A stretch of DNA of 64,000 nucleotides from Aphelocoma coerulescens (taxonomy: Eukaryota; Chordata; Aves; Passeriformes; Corvidae), in the NCBI RefSeq assembly GCF_041296385.1, contig NC_091014.1, positions 20,559,578-20,623,577 of the forward strand. The letters run 5' to 3'. A model generated the notes under the pieces. It had not been told where the DNA came from, made no database searches, and saw nothing but the letters and a program-made list of their open reading frames with translations. The number at the start of each line of letters is the position of its first letter. The first letter of the stretch is position 1. Both the position numbers and the translations under genes were made by a program. Shown in pieces: positions 24,358-36,575 of this stretch.

Positions 24358-27300
24358 CCCCACATAAAAAACTGGGTAAGTTGTTCTAACTATAAAGATC
24401 AGCTGGTGAGAGCACGTTGAATTTTTGGAAGACAACTTAAGGACAGAGGAATCCCAACCACAAGACAGAGCAGATGTAAACAGAGCAGCACCCCTACTGG
24501 ACAAACCACCTGGAAGTACAGACTGTGCTCAGTGCCTCCGATCCTTCAGCTTTATCTGATGAGCTGAAAGGCTTGTGGGTGTTTAAGAGCAGACCCCAGA
24601 ACAGTGAACACCCATTCCCCATGTGTGCCCTCAAGACAGGCGACACTGCTTTGTGGAGTACATAAAGAATCAGATCCAGACCAAGATCCTTTCTGCATCT
24701 GGATGTGATGATATTGAAGGCAAGCAGCCTTTAGATAAGTCAGTCAAAAGCAACCTGTTTTTCATTATGATATGAGGACATGCAGCAGACCCTTGTCTTT
24801 CTCACATGCAGAAGCAGGTAGACAGATTAGGGAAGGACTCCAATACTTGTCATGCATTTTTTTCCCCAAAACTTATTTATTGACATGCTAGGCACTGCTT
24901 CTCTCCCTCCCATCTATCATCAAATTTAATCTGACATTTTGCATGGCTGATAGGGGTGCTGCACACATATGCATCTGCACAGGGCACTTCCAGGAAAGTG
25001 TTTCCCCTTGGCACCACAAGGCTAGTCGTGCTGGTGTAATGGCTACACTTTTTCCCCTTGGCAGAACTGAGTACTCTTGCATTATCTCAGCACTGTATTT
25101 CTCCAAAAGCAGAACAAACTGACCACTTATTTTTAAATTAGATTTTTTCTAAAGCTGTCCTAAAAGTTTCCAATTAAACTTTTCCAGAAAAACAGACTAT
25201 TTCATCTACAAAATTCCTTTGGCAGAAATTTCAAATCTCTAGAAAACAGTGAAGTATCTAAGGAATTCATAAAACTCTGAACTTTTTGTAAAGAAAAAAG
25301 CTACTTTCTGGTCAGCTCTGTTCCTTCCTCATCATGCCAGGTTTCATGAAAAATAAAGCTATTTTTCAATAAAAAAACACTTACCTCAAATCAATATCAA
25401 ACAGTTCACCAACAATAGAAAAAAGAAATATTTATATAACTAGAAACCATCTTAAATATTTTTATGGTACCCCACATTAAAATGTTTTATATTAATGTGT
25501 CTAGTAATAAAGGAAGAAAGCAAAAGTGATGGGACACAGAGAACTGACAGAATAGGATATGTTATAGCCTACTATGGGACTTTTTTATGGCTTTTGAGTA
25601 AAACAGTGGGACTTTTCCATGGTATCTGACTTCTGGAGATTGAGACAAAACAGCAATAATGAAAATTAGGAAAATAACATCTATAAAATCACGTTTACTA
25701 AGATAAAAGCAACATTCCTGCAACTGACACATATGGAAAAATCCTGAGTTAGACTTTAATATTGTCCAGTAGATTTTGTTCAGTTAATCAAATTACATTG
25801 CACCCAACAGTACAGAAGCTGTTCCATGATGACACAAGTGTGTTTCTGTGTACATTTATAATGCATTTAATATTATGCACATAATATGACTAATTAAAGA
25901 TATGTGAAAAGTATTTTCAGCCCAAATACCAGTTGATGTTGATCTGGAAGGTAAAGCCTCTAGATAAGAAAAAAAAAGAAAAAGATGAAAGGATCTTTTA
26001 AAGCAAGTAAATGTAGTATCTTTGACTGCAATTGAAAAATATATTCTGAACCAAAAATTTAAGATGTTTGACTAGTTCAGCATAGCCCCATCTGAAAAGT
26101 TGTGCATTGGGAAAAACAGTTCTCTCCTTTCTAGTATTCTCTCTTCCAAGGAGGAGTGAGTGACCCTGAAGAGCCAGTGACAGATTGCACACATGTGTTT
26201 ATCATATTTCTTTTATGATGCAAATACAGTGCATGCATCATTTCTGCTGTGCTCAAGCATTTGGTTATTAATTTTTATCTAATACATCTAATTTTATTAT
26301 TTCAACCATTAAAACTTACAGGAGAACATTTGCACTCTAAATTCGTCTACTAAATAACTTAATACTACAGCAGAGGCTTGCCTTGGGTTCAATCACTTTT
26401 GGTAGGCACCAGCACAAAGATTTACAGATGTAAACCCTAAGGTCTCTTGTTCAGTTGCAGAGTAAATCCACTAAAGTTTGAATTGCTGGTAAATATTTAA
26501 TGAAAAAATAAGCTCCTTGAATTTTTTTACTGTAATATTTCTTTTCATCTGTTGTGCCTCAAGAAGATTTTCACAGATCAAAATGCATGAAGCAATTTAA
26601 AGCAATTTTCAGTGTCACATTGATTTAAAATATTTCCTCTTAAAAGATTGAATTCTTTGAATTGTGTCATGATTAAGCAATAATTGGAAGATTTTCTTAA
26701 CTTCCCTAATTCTGCCTTTTAACATTAAGATATGAGATGATCCATATGCAAAATATTAAAATTGTTTTGTAGGATATGCTTTTGTGAAATTAATCACTGA
26801 TAAAAAAATATGCATAATGAAATTTCTGATTTAGCAGAGGCTAAAATTACTAAGGGAAAAATAGGATAGAAGGGCATCTTGAAACCTCTACCCTTGACAT
26901 GCAATTGTAAGTCAATTGGCATTTCTCTCTTAGCTGTTGTAAAAATCTGTGTTATTAAATGGTGATATAGTAAGTCCTCACAGTAACAGAGTAGTAGCCA
27001 TAGTAAGCATATTAAGGGAAAAAAGTGGAACAAAACTTGTTTAAATTTTCAGTGGATATGGTTTCCCCCATGGGTCTAATGTGCAGCTCTTCAGTACAAA
27101 GAGGTTTACTTTTAACAACTGCTGGAGAAAATCCTAGCCACATACACTAAAACTATCTGTGTTTACAGTAAAATCCACAAAGTTTAAGGAAATTTGAATA
27201 ATCCACTTTAATGCTCCCATCTCTCACTTCAGTGACAATCATTAGTGTCAGACTTAATCAGGAATCCCAGATTTTGGACACATGGCAAGGGGTTCCCTGG

Positions 27301-28125
27301 CCTCTTTATTTTTTCCAATACTATAAAGGATTTCTGCACAGAAAACAAACAAAAATATGTCTAAAAATGAACTTTTTGGCCAATCTCAGTCAGCCAGGGT
27401 TCAAAAATGTTCACTCATGGGTAAGAAGCTAAACTGAAACTATCAAGAACAATCTCCAACAAGACACCTTAGGGACATAGGATTATATAGGTCGCTAACA
27501 TTATATTGTTTCTGCATCCTGGATAAGAATCCTGGAGCATAGGCAAAGTTTACCGATGTCCCCTTCAATCCATCCTTACATCCCTAACCAAAATGTTAAA
27601 AGCAAGATAGTCCAAAAATCACAAGACATGAAAATTCATTTTTGTATGCTTCTGATGGCTCTTTGTGACTGCAACACACAAAGCAATAGTGAAGCCAGCA
27701 TATCAGATCAGAAGAGCATTATCTGATTGAAGGAATCTCTGGAATATGTAACACCACTGGCATAACTCCAACATTACTTCTCTGCCTTGCCGTAAAGACA
27801 GATACAATAAAGAGAAAAAAGCAGTCATACCCAAGGTATCAACATACTGACATAGTTTTAGCAGGACACAGTTCTGCCACTTTATGCCAAAGACCAAAGT
27901 GTAATAATTTAAATTTTGAACTGACCTTCCTATTTTCTCCACACTCCCTTAAACCAGAGCAAACCCTGCTCAGACATCCATCATTCTAAGACTGACTGGA
28001 ATCATGAAAACATAGACTAGAGGCAGGAAAAAAAAGGTACACACAAGTATAAGTGGGATATTCTTCCAAAAGAAAATTATGCCTCTTCTGGCAGTGTCAG
28101 TCTTCCCCCAGCGTTAAAAAATGCA
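24358..28125. other. Non-coding stretch, no gene seen
   Basis: I recognise no gene, RNA or transposon in these 3.8 kb. The open frames are under 80 codons and show no domain. Confidence 0.65.
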
Positions 28126-28129
28126 GTCT

Positions 28130-28715
28130 TACATCTTTGTAAAAACAGATCCACCGTCAGTGATAGAAGAGTTGGTGTGTGAACTATTGCAGGAGCTTGA
28201 CCCCTACAAACTGATGGGAACACACATTATCCACCCAAGGGTTTTGAGAGAGCTGGTTGATGTCACTGCAAGGGTTTTCCATAATATTTTAGAAGTTTTG
28301 GAGATCAGGGGATACACTGGAAGACTGGAAGAAGGCTAATGCCACCCCAATCTACAAGAAGTGTTTAAAGGAGGATTGAGGAAATTATATGTCCATCAGT
28401 TTTCCTTCTGTCCCTGGGAAAGTTATGAATATCCTCCTGGGGGATATCACAAGTCACATGAAGCACATGATTGGGAAAAGCCAGCGCAGATTCATCAAGG
28501 ATAAATCATGCTTGAAAAACCTGATTGCTTCTACCACAAAGTAACCTGCTCAGCTGATGTGGGACAAGCGGTGCTTTTCATCGACCTGGGCTTCTGCAAG
28601 GCTTTCAATACGCTTTCCCGCAGCCTCCTCCTGGAGAAACTGATGTGTTACAGTCTGGAAAAGAGGCTCGGTGATGGGTGGGGAACTGGCTGACAGGCCA
28701 CACTGAGGGCCTCTT
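28130..28715 (+). pseudogene. Decayed internal CR1 ORF2 (reverse transcriptase) fragment
   Basis: Translated plus-strand pieces match the CR1 ORF2 reverse-transcriptase region in order. Near 28190-28260 there is a LLQELDPYKLMG..IHPRVLREL segment, corresponding to the usual L.KLD..KS.GPDGIHPRVLKEL motif. A PGKVMN-like stretch occurs near 28415. An RFIKDKSCLKNL-like stretch is at about 28490-28520. An FCKAFNTLSRSLLLEKL segment at about 28590-28640 is the counterpart of the palm-domain F.KAFDTVSH..LL.KL block. Here the first catalytic Asp position reads Asn. Frameshifts and stops separate the blocks, so no enzyme can be made. The copy lacks both the 5' part and the 3' UTR, unlike normal 5'-truncated CR1 copies, so a later deletion or rearrangement is likely. 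Confidence 0.88.
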
Positions 28716-31629
28716 GTACACACCTTAACAGTAGGATTTTGAGCATAGTGATGTGCAGCTGGGTTGGTCTGAGTGATTTTTGTTTTCTGTCTCTGATATT
28801 GCATGAGATATACCTAACCTTAAAAAATTATGTTTAGATTTCATACCCAGTCTTGTCTCACACATTTTATTTGCATCCCAGTGTGTGACCACGCAGGCTA
28901 CCCAACTGGGTTGGTCATTATCTCACAGCAATCTCTGTATCTCAGTTTTCAAGAGGATTTGTCTGCTCTTCATTAGCCAAGGTCAAATAGGACTAATGCT
29001 TGGAAGATTTGTACCTCATTAGCATTATCTTTATTGCCATTATTTCACAAGCTAACAAAACAAAAAGGAATTATTCCCCAGTTAGTCCCAAACATTCCTA
29101 GTCTTCTCATTAGTATTGGCATAACCCTTTTCTCTAGGGCAGCTCAGAGCTCAGTTCTTGAAGGAAAGGCTGACAGCAGCAAAATTATGGTACGAAGAGG
29201 GACAGGCAGAAAACACTCTCCTGATTTATAATCAGATCCCCTTATTGTTAACAAGCACTTTCTCATTGCTGGGCTACTTAGATCAGCTCATATAATTTGT
29301 CACGTACTAGAAACTATTTCTCATTCTAGCTGACAAAGAAGGGCGTGTTTCCTCCCTATACTTAATCCAGAATTTTAACCACCAAATGCTGTGCAGGATC
29401 TTTGGGGTGGTATTTTATTTCAACTCCTAATAAAAAAAGATATATCATTCTGAATATCATAGACCTCTGCAGGTATGACATTTTTGCACCTCTGAGTGAC
29501 AGGAAAGGAAAAAATATAGTTTCAGGATGAGATGTGATATGGGGTCTCATATGCTCTGGATTCTCAGTGTGCTTCCCATATAAAACTTGGTGATCTTTGC
29601 AATTCATTCATGTCTAAATGCATTCAAGAGATAAATCTGAGGTATGACCAGCTTTGGAGCAGACAGGTCTAAAAATAAGGCATCTCAAGTGAGCAGGAAT
29701 TTCTACAGAAACTGAGATAGACATACCCTCTTAGCAATCAGTGGTCTTTTGTGGAGCATCAGAGGATTTAGGCACAGTTTTCCTTGATTTCTAGATTCTC
29801 ATAAGTGGATCCTAGCTGCCTAGATTAAGCTGACATACATACAGGCACAAGCACAAGTACAGAATAGCTGTGATGCCTGGGGAATGCTCAGATAATGGAG
29901 GTATCAGATATTTAGCTACAATTACTTGAAGCAAAACACGGTTTTTTAGGTAAATATAGATTCAAAAGTGGGACTTGCCTACTTCATTAATCAGTGAAAC
30001 AGTCACCTCCAGAGAGTGATTCATCTAAGTTAATTTAGGATAAGATACTGTAGCAGAAGATAGATCACTCTCTTTAGGTGTTTATTTCATCAGCTGGGAA
30101 AGAAGCTTAATGACTTGCCTCCACATTTTAGGTGTCCCTGACAGAAGACAGAAATCCCCTCCTTGAGCACCAACAAGAGTTTTCCTATTACCAGACACAG
30201 ATGCCTAAAGATCTAATTTCCTCAAGACTTTTTATGTAGCGAGAAGGAAATGCAGAACACCAATTTTAAGTTACAGTTTTGCACATTTTTTGTTGATTCT
30301 TTTTTGGTTCATAAGAATAAACTGAAGTAATCTCAGGGTGGTGTGTTGCGGGCAAGCATTTGTGTGAGACAGTCTAATAGCATAGTGTAGGTATTTAAGA
30401 CAACTTCTCTCAGAAAAAAATCCTCAGGGCAGCAATTCTCTAGTTCATTTGTGTTCTTAAATACAGTGTCTCAGAAGCCCAAGTGCTAAACTCAGTGCTC
30501 TTCTGCCAATCCCTCATTACATGTTTTTGTCTCACCAATTAGAAATACACAGAAGGGCTTACAGACACCATTTACTCATAACCAGGACTGCAACACCTAC
30601 TCTTAGAGTGAGAGATCATCTCCTACTGCTACATCCTGTTTCACCCAGCAAGATAGCTGAGGACAAAATGTATCCTACCAGCTAATCCCCTCATGCCAAT
30701 GACCTAGAAGGCTGACAACACATCTGAGTGATAAGAGCCCTGTGATAACCCCGCTCTCTTAATGCCCAGCTCTGTTGGGCCTTCAAGAGACTTTCAACTC
30801 TGCAGAGCACACTGGACTCCAGGGGTTCAGTTTGCCATTGTGTAATATTCTTGCTGCCACATATTAAAAACATGCAGAAATGTTAAAAATAAAGGTCAGC
30901 TGGAATGCAGGCTGTAGCAGTCTAGCTAGGGTTTTATAAAAGCCTTCTCTCATTTACCTTACACAATCATTTTTTCCTGTGAGAGGGTTTGACAGATTAA
31001 GGGACTGCTGAGTAGGTTCATTCATAATATGGGGAAGATGATTCTGTCCTTTTATCATCATAATTTGGAAGAATCCAAGTTACCAAAAGCAAAAGATAGC
31101 AAAGACATCTTTACTCCTTAATACATAATCTTTACATGACCCAACATAATAGGCAGCCTCTAGGGAAAGCAAGGAGTCCACAGCTGATGTGACTGACTGA
31201 CACAGCCCACACATTGATTTCATAACTAGCAAATAGACACTTCACTTAAAAAACAGACTACCAAAGTAAAAAGAGGGCATGACAAAATTCAGGGAAGCTG
31301 GAATTTCACACTTAGATTTGCTTTTTTGTTTATTTGGTTTTGGTTTTTTCCATCTTGACTGACCTAAGATCACCAAACTGGCTTGTTATTTAACTATAGG
31401 GCTAATTGAAATAACTTTTGTTTGACCCTTCTTGCAACCCTTTCAAGAACCATTCAGAAATGGCAGTCTTTCCTTGCAGCTACAAATATTGTATTAATTC
31501 ACCCAGGAGAAATGGTTTATCCAGCACTGACAGTCTGTCATGTCCTTATCTGACCTCATCAACTGCTTATGTAGAGGACTGCCAGAGGAATCAGTCAGTG
31601 CTTTTCTGATTGATTACAGTATTGATTTT
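28716..31629. other. Non-coding stretch, no gene seen
   Basis: There is no supported gene or transposon. Open frames reach 81 codons with no domain. Confidence 0.65.
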
Positions 31630-31670
31630 TTCTTCTTCTTCTTCTTCTTCTGCTTCTGCTCCTGCTTCTG
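31630..31670. repeat. (TTC)n microsatellite with TGC variants
   Basis: About seven TTC units are followed by TTCTGC/TTCTGCTCC variants, then A-rich sequence up to about 31690. The purine/pyrimidine asymmetry is typical of GAA/TTC repeats. No coding context is seen. Confidence 0.95.
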
Positions 31671-31690
31671 AAAAAAGGAAAAAAAAAAAA

Positions 31691-34580
31691 GTTAAAACCC
31701 CAAACCAAATGATCCATCTCAACAACTACAAAACCGTTTCAGAAGTTTGCAAAGAAAAGGTTGTGATCCCTTGACAAAAATATGCAGGTCTAGAGTACCA
31801 AGGATTGAGCAGGTATTTGGAGTCTGTTCCTCACACTAGGTTTTGGCTTCCTTTAGTTTTCTACAGCCTACTCCACTCCACTGAAAATACACAACAGTCA
31901 TTCTTACAGCAGGGTATATCAGCCACTTTTTGAAATTGTATACTCATTATATACTGAGAATAAGAAAAGTGGATTGTAAACCTGCAAAAAGCATGACACT
32001 TTTCATCCCTATAAAACGATCTTAATACCATTCTTGAATGCTAAGAACCAAAAGAGACCAGTTTACTTCCAATAGATTTACTTCACAGTATACTTTATTC
32101 CTATTAGAGAATTTTCCTAAAGCTTGGTAATCATTTTCCTCTGTTGAAAGTTCTACAGTTCTTATATGCACCCTATTCATATGTCATGTAATTAGAACCA
32201 TGCAAGACATTAGAGTGAGGCCATTAATATAAGCTTATAAGATGCCTGCATAGACTCCCTGCTAGTAGCAATCCATCATTTAGGATTTCCATTTGAAAGC
32301 TGTTCTAACTTGATTGTTTTTATTTAAGAACTATACTGCTTGGTGAAGCTCCACTAACACTGGGAAGACTAAGAAGCATAAAACAGCATGGTAAGTGGTA
32401 CTTTTTAGTGTTATGATAGGATTTAAAAGTAATAGTTTAGGATATTCTATTAGCTAAACAAAAAAACAGGTACAACAAAATGCATGAAGGAGAAAAGCTC
32501 ATCATAATTCAGAGTGTTGTAGCTGTAACGAAACAAAAGACTTCTGTGATTATACATGAAAAAAAATGCTAAATGTCTTTTTACTAAAAAATGCTTAAAG
32601 GTTGAGAAGGATTCAAAGAAAGAGGATGCAGATGTGCATGAAGGAATTTGTTCCTATTAGATTAGATCAGTGCTCTTATTAAAATTCAGTAAACAATGTG
32701 TTACTCCAGGTATTTTGATTTGATATTTTGCACTGTCACCCACATTATGCCCACATTATAATAAAGCATATTCTACCTTTGAATTAATTATGAGATTGAA
32801 AAGTGATAATTTTAAATCATTTTAGTCACTTTGCATATAAGTAACCAGGTGGGACTTTCTGGTAAATAATAAGAAATGTTGCATTTAAATTTGAAGACAT
32901 CAGTGTAGTAAATTTCATAATAGTGAGAAAACAGTCACATTGGTTAAGATTAAAAAAGAGTATTTTGCATTCCTGAATTCCACTATTAAAAAGGGATAAA
33001 TTTTAAAGATGTAAACATTTGTTGATTTGTAATCTGTATTGCAAGTCCTAAGAAAAATCCCGAACAACCACAAACTCTTCCCATTGCCAGAAGAGCTAAA
33101 AAATGCTGATAACATAACATCAATTTAATAAGAGGTTTCATAAGTATGCAAAATATGATTTTTGAGACCTGTACCTTTTGATATGTTGCAATTCTATCAC
33201 TTTCATTAAGCTACAAGATTTATTTATTGTTTGCTGATGCAGTTTAAATTCATTCTGCAATAGGACTCTATGAAAAAAAAAAAAAATAAATAAAGCTGTA
33301 AAGCTGTAATTGTGTCCAGACCAAGAAATATGAGAACATAATTTTTTTTTCAAAATATGAACATTGACCAATTTAAGAGATGATTTTAAAAAATGTTTAT
33401 TTGGTTTTAATGATGTCTTCTCATTAAACAGGCAGTTGCATCAAATGTGGCAGATTAGACTCTTACAAAATGGATGCTGCTAGTTTTCAGTGGGGGATTA
33501 ATATTGATTTTCCCTTTGCATCCTTAAAAGCTTGTGATAAACAATACTTGTCATTCAGAAAAACAAAAAGAATCATCTCCAAAATACTCATTTTTCTTAA
33601 CATATATATTCTAGCATTCTTTACTAGCCCATGGTTAATTTTCCCAGAAGACATATGAAACTACAAAATACAGGAAAACCACAGCAGTCACACATAGCAT
33701 TTGTGAAAACACACACAAAGACAATGAAAATGTTCCTGTCATCTTCAATTATGGTGAAATAAAAAATATTAGTTTCATAACTAGACTCAAGGAATCTAAG
33801 ATGATTCACAGCATTTTCATGACAGCTGGTATTTCTTTGGCTGGACCCAGATCAAGGTTTCAAACAGCAGAGCTGGTCTGAGGATTTCGGGGCGATCTGA
33901 GAAGATATTTGTTTCTACCAGTTTTTCTTAAATGGCTTCTTGTAACTGGCACAGGAAATTGTCACAAAGGCAGTGGAAGAATGATGGCTCGGTAATATAA
34001 GCCCCCAAATTAATTAACATATAGGGTGACATATAACCTCATTCTCAAAGGAAGACATTTAAGTAGATATACAGAGGACACCAGCCAGGCTTTGGAGGCT
34101 AAAATGAGTGTTTCCTCTGTTCAGCTTTCAGATACCATTTTTCTCTAACTCATATTTGCAAGACTACATTTGTAAGGAGGAGATCTAAAAATAAGTTATT
34201 TGGCTAAAAATAGAAACCCAACTTTTATTTCTTTGGTGTCTAAATTACTCATGTGGGCAACAAGCTGAGCATGAGTCAGCAGTGCCCTGGCAGTAGAGAG
34301 CCACCAGCCTCCTGGGCTGCATTAGCATGAGCAGAGCCAGAACAGGGAGGAAAGGGATTATCCCCCTCTACTCAGCACACCTTGGACCACTGCTAGAACA
34401 CTTTACTTAGTTGTGGTTGTGCCAATACAAGGCACCAGGCTGATAGACTGGATTAGCAGCAAAGGGCTGCTGCTCTGGCGGGGACATGGGCTTGTTCAGC
34501 CTGTAATAATGGCTTTGAGCAGAGCACAGAACAGCCCCCCAGCACCCACAGGAAGGATGTAGGAAGACAGACCAGGATCT
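31691..34580. other. Non-coding stretch, no gene seen
   Basis: I recognise no gene or transposon. An A14-type run lies near 33271-33285. Small open frames lack any domain. Confidence 0.65.
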
Positions 34581-34584
34581 TCAC

Positions 34585-34845
34585 ACTGGGACATGGTGAG
34601 TAGATGAAACACAAAGAGTATAAAATGAAACTAGAGAGGTTCCCACTGGTTACACATTTTTCCCTCATGAGTGGTTAAACCTTGGAAGAAATTGCCCACA
34701 GAGGCTGTGCAGTCTCTCTCCATCCTTGGGAATTTTCAAGACCCAGGTGGATACAACCCTGAAGCACCTGGGTCAGCTCAAGCTGACTCCTCCTTAGGTT
34801 CTATCCAACCTGAACTATCCTAAGATCCTACCATCCCTTTGATCA
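34585..34845 (+). mobile_element. CR1 LINE 3' UTR fragment, diverged
   Basis: Blocks fit the CR1 3' UTR in plus orientation: GGACATGGTGAGTAGATGAA, a GTGGTTAAACCTTGGAAGAA segment, TTGCCCACAGAGGCTGTG, CAGTCTCTCTCCATCCTTGG, CTGGGTCAGCTCAAGCTGA, and a decayed TATCCTAAGATCCTACCATCC terminus. It is more diverged than the copies at 5.1 and 36.1 kb, which suggests an older subfamily. It is non-coding. Confidence 0.82.
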
Positions 34846-36045
34846 AGTAAGGCAGCAAAGATGTTTTTCAGACCTGAGTCCAGGACAACCCCTCCACTGG
34901 GTGCTACACTTCAGAAACTGTTCCTCACCACCGGTCAAATCTCACATACCTACCTCAAAATACACGACCACCCTCTTCCTCACATCCCCCCACCAAAAGC
35001 ACATGACTTATGCTTTCCTGCAGTGCCACACTTTGTGCTGGGGTCTCGATCCCACCCCACGGCCCCAGCTGGTGGGGCTGTGCCATCAGCAGAAAGCCTC
35101 TGCAGGATGCCAAGGCTGGAGCACTGCTATGACTGGGTAGAAGAGGGAAACTCTCTGGTTTCAAATCCAGGTGCTTTAAAGGGACCCCTAGCCTTAGCCT
35201 CAACTTTTACTGGTAGGCTTTCTAGCAATGGAGCTCATAGCACTGACAATGAACAAACCTTACCCTGATTATGCCTTGTTTCCCCTGAGAGCCATTTAAA
35301 TAGTGCTCCACTGTGTCATCCTGGTTATCTTCAAAGCAACTTAATTGAAATGCTGGAAAAATCTCAGATGGAAGTGAAAGGACTTGTAAGTTATACAGTT
35401 ACTCAAAAGTTCATACACCCTGAGAGCTGCACTCTGGTACTATTCTTAATTATATAATGGACTATTTTTGTCTGCAGAAACAATTTACTAACAATGGCAC
35501 AAAATAAATAAAAATGCATGAAACAAAATTATGGCTTGCATATAAAAACTATATCTAAACAAAACACAGTGTTAAGTGTAAGAGGCTCATGTTTCCACAG
35601 CACTGACATTTTAAATAGCTTAAAATATAGCAAAAAAATTTCACACTAAGAACCATGTGGGCTGTATTCTGATCATAAAAATATCTTGGCTCCAGTAAGA
35701 TTTATTTCATCTACAACTTCCACTTGCATGAATCACCACCAAGGACTGGAGTTTTGCTTTTCTGCTTTCTGTGGCTTATTTTGACTTTAGAAAAAAATTC
35801 CTCTATATTATGACCATGTAAAACTTCACATAATTACAGCTATTCAAATCACAAAGACATGGCAAGTAAAATATATCTACAACAGATACCACCTCTGCAG
35901 CAAAAGAGGATTGTGATAGACAATATCTCTCTGCAAGATATAACAGATGATACTTTCACTTGAACAATATTCTATAAAAGTATAATTGTTTCAACTACTG
36001 TGTTTCAAAAACATTAAGAAACCCTTGCGTACCAAGTTTTCAAAT
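34846..36045. other. Non-coding stretch with a GC-richer pocket, no gene confirmed
   Basis: A GC-richer block at about 34860-35230 carries a 135-codon plus-strand frame (34861-35268), a 79-codon plus-strand frame and an 82-codon minus-strand frame. None shows a domain I recognise, and the frames overlap one another on both strands, which argues for chance. The remainder is plain AT-rich sequence. Confidence 0.5.
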
Positions 36046-36047
36046 AA

Positions 36048-36575
36048 ATCATAAAATCACAGAATATCCTGAGTTAGAAGGGACTCTCAAGGATTGAGAC
36101 CAACCCTCTGCCCTGCACAGCACCATCATCAAGAGTCACACCATGTGCCTGAAAGCATTGTCCAAGTGCTTCTTGAACTCTGCCAGGCTGGATGCTGTGA
36201 CCACTTCCCTGGGGAGCCTGTTCCAGTGTTCAACCACTCTGGGTGAAGAACCTTTTTCTAATATCAAACCTAATCTTCCCCTGACACAACTTCAGGCCAT
36301 TCCCTTGGGTCCTGCCACTGGTCACCAGAGAGAAGAGATCAGTGCCTGCCCCTCCTCTTCCCCTCATGAGGAAGTTGTAACTGCAATGAGGTCTCCTCTC
36401 AGTCTCCCCCAGGCTGAAGAGAACAAGCGACCTCAGCCACTCCTCACATGCCTTCCCTTCAAGGCCCTTCACCATCTTCATAGCCCTCATCTGGACACTT
36501 TCCAACAGCTTTGTATGTTCCTTATACTGTGGAACCCAAACCACACACAGTACTTGAGGTGAGACTGCACCATTT
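36048..36575 (-). mobile_element. CR1 LINE 3' UTR fragment, long and well preserved
   Basis: This is the best-preserved CR1 copy in the window. On the plus strand it reads AATCATAAAATCACAGAAT, CCTGAGTTAGAAGGGACT, CTGCCCTGCACAGCACCAT, AACTCTGCCAGGCTGGATGC, TGTTCCAGTGTTCAACCA, CAACTTCAGGCCATTCCCTT, GAGGTCTCCTCTCAGTCTCC, and CCACACACAGTACTTGAGGTG. This is the full order of a reversed CR1 3' UTR over about 530 bp. The 139-codon plus frame (36143-36562) and 104-codon minus frame (36230-36544) are fortuitous and lie entirely within it. Confidence 0.96.

Noticed and set aside
36143..36562. 139-codon plus frame and overlapping 104-codon minus frame
   Set aside because: Both lie wholly within a clearly recognised CR1 3' UTR, which is non-coding.
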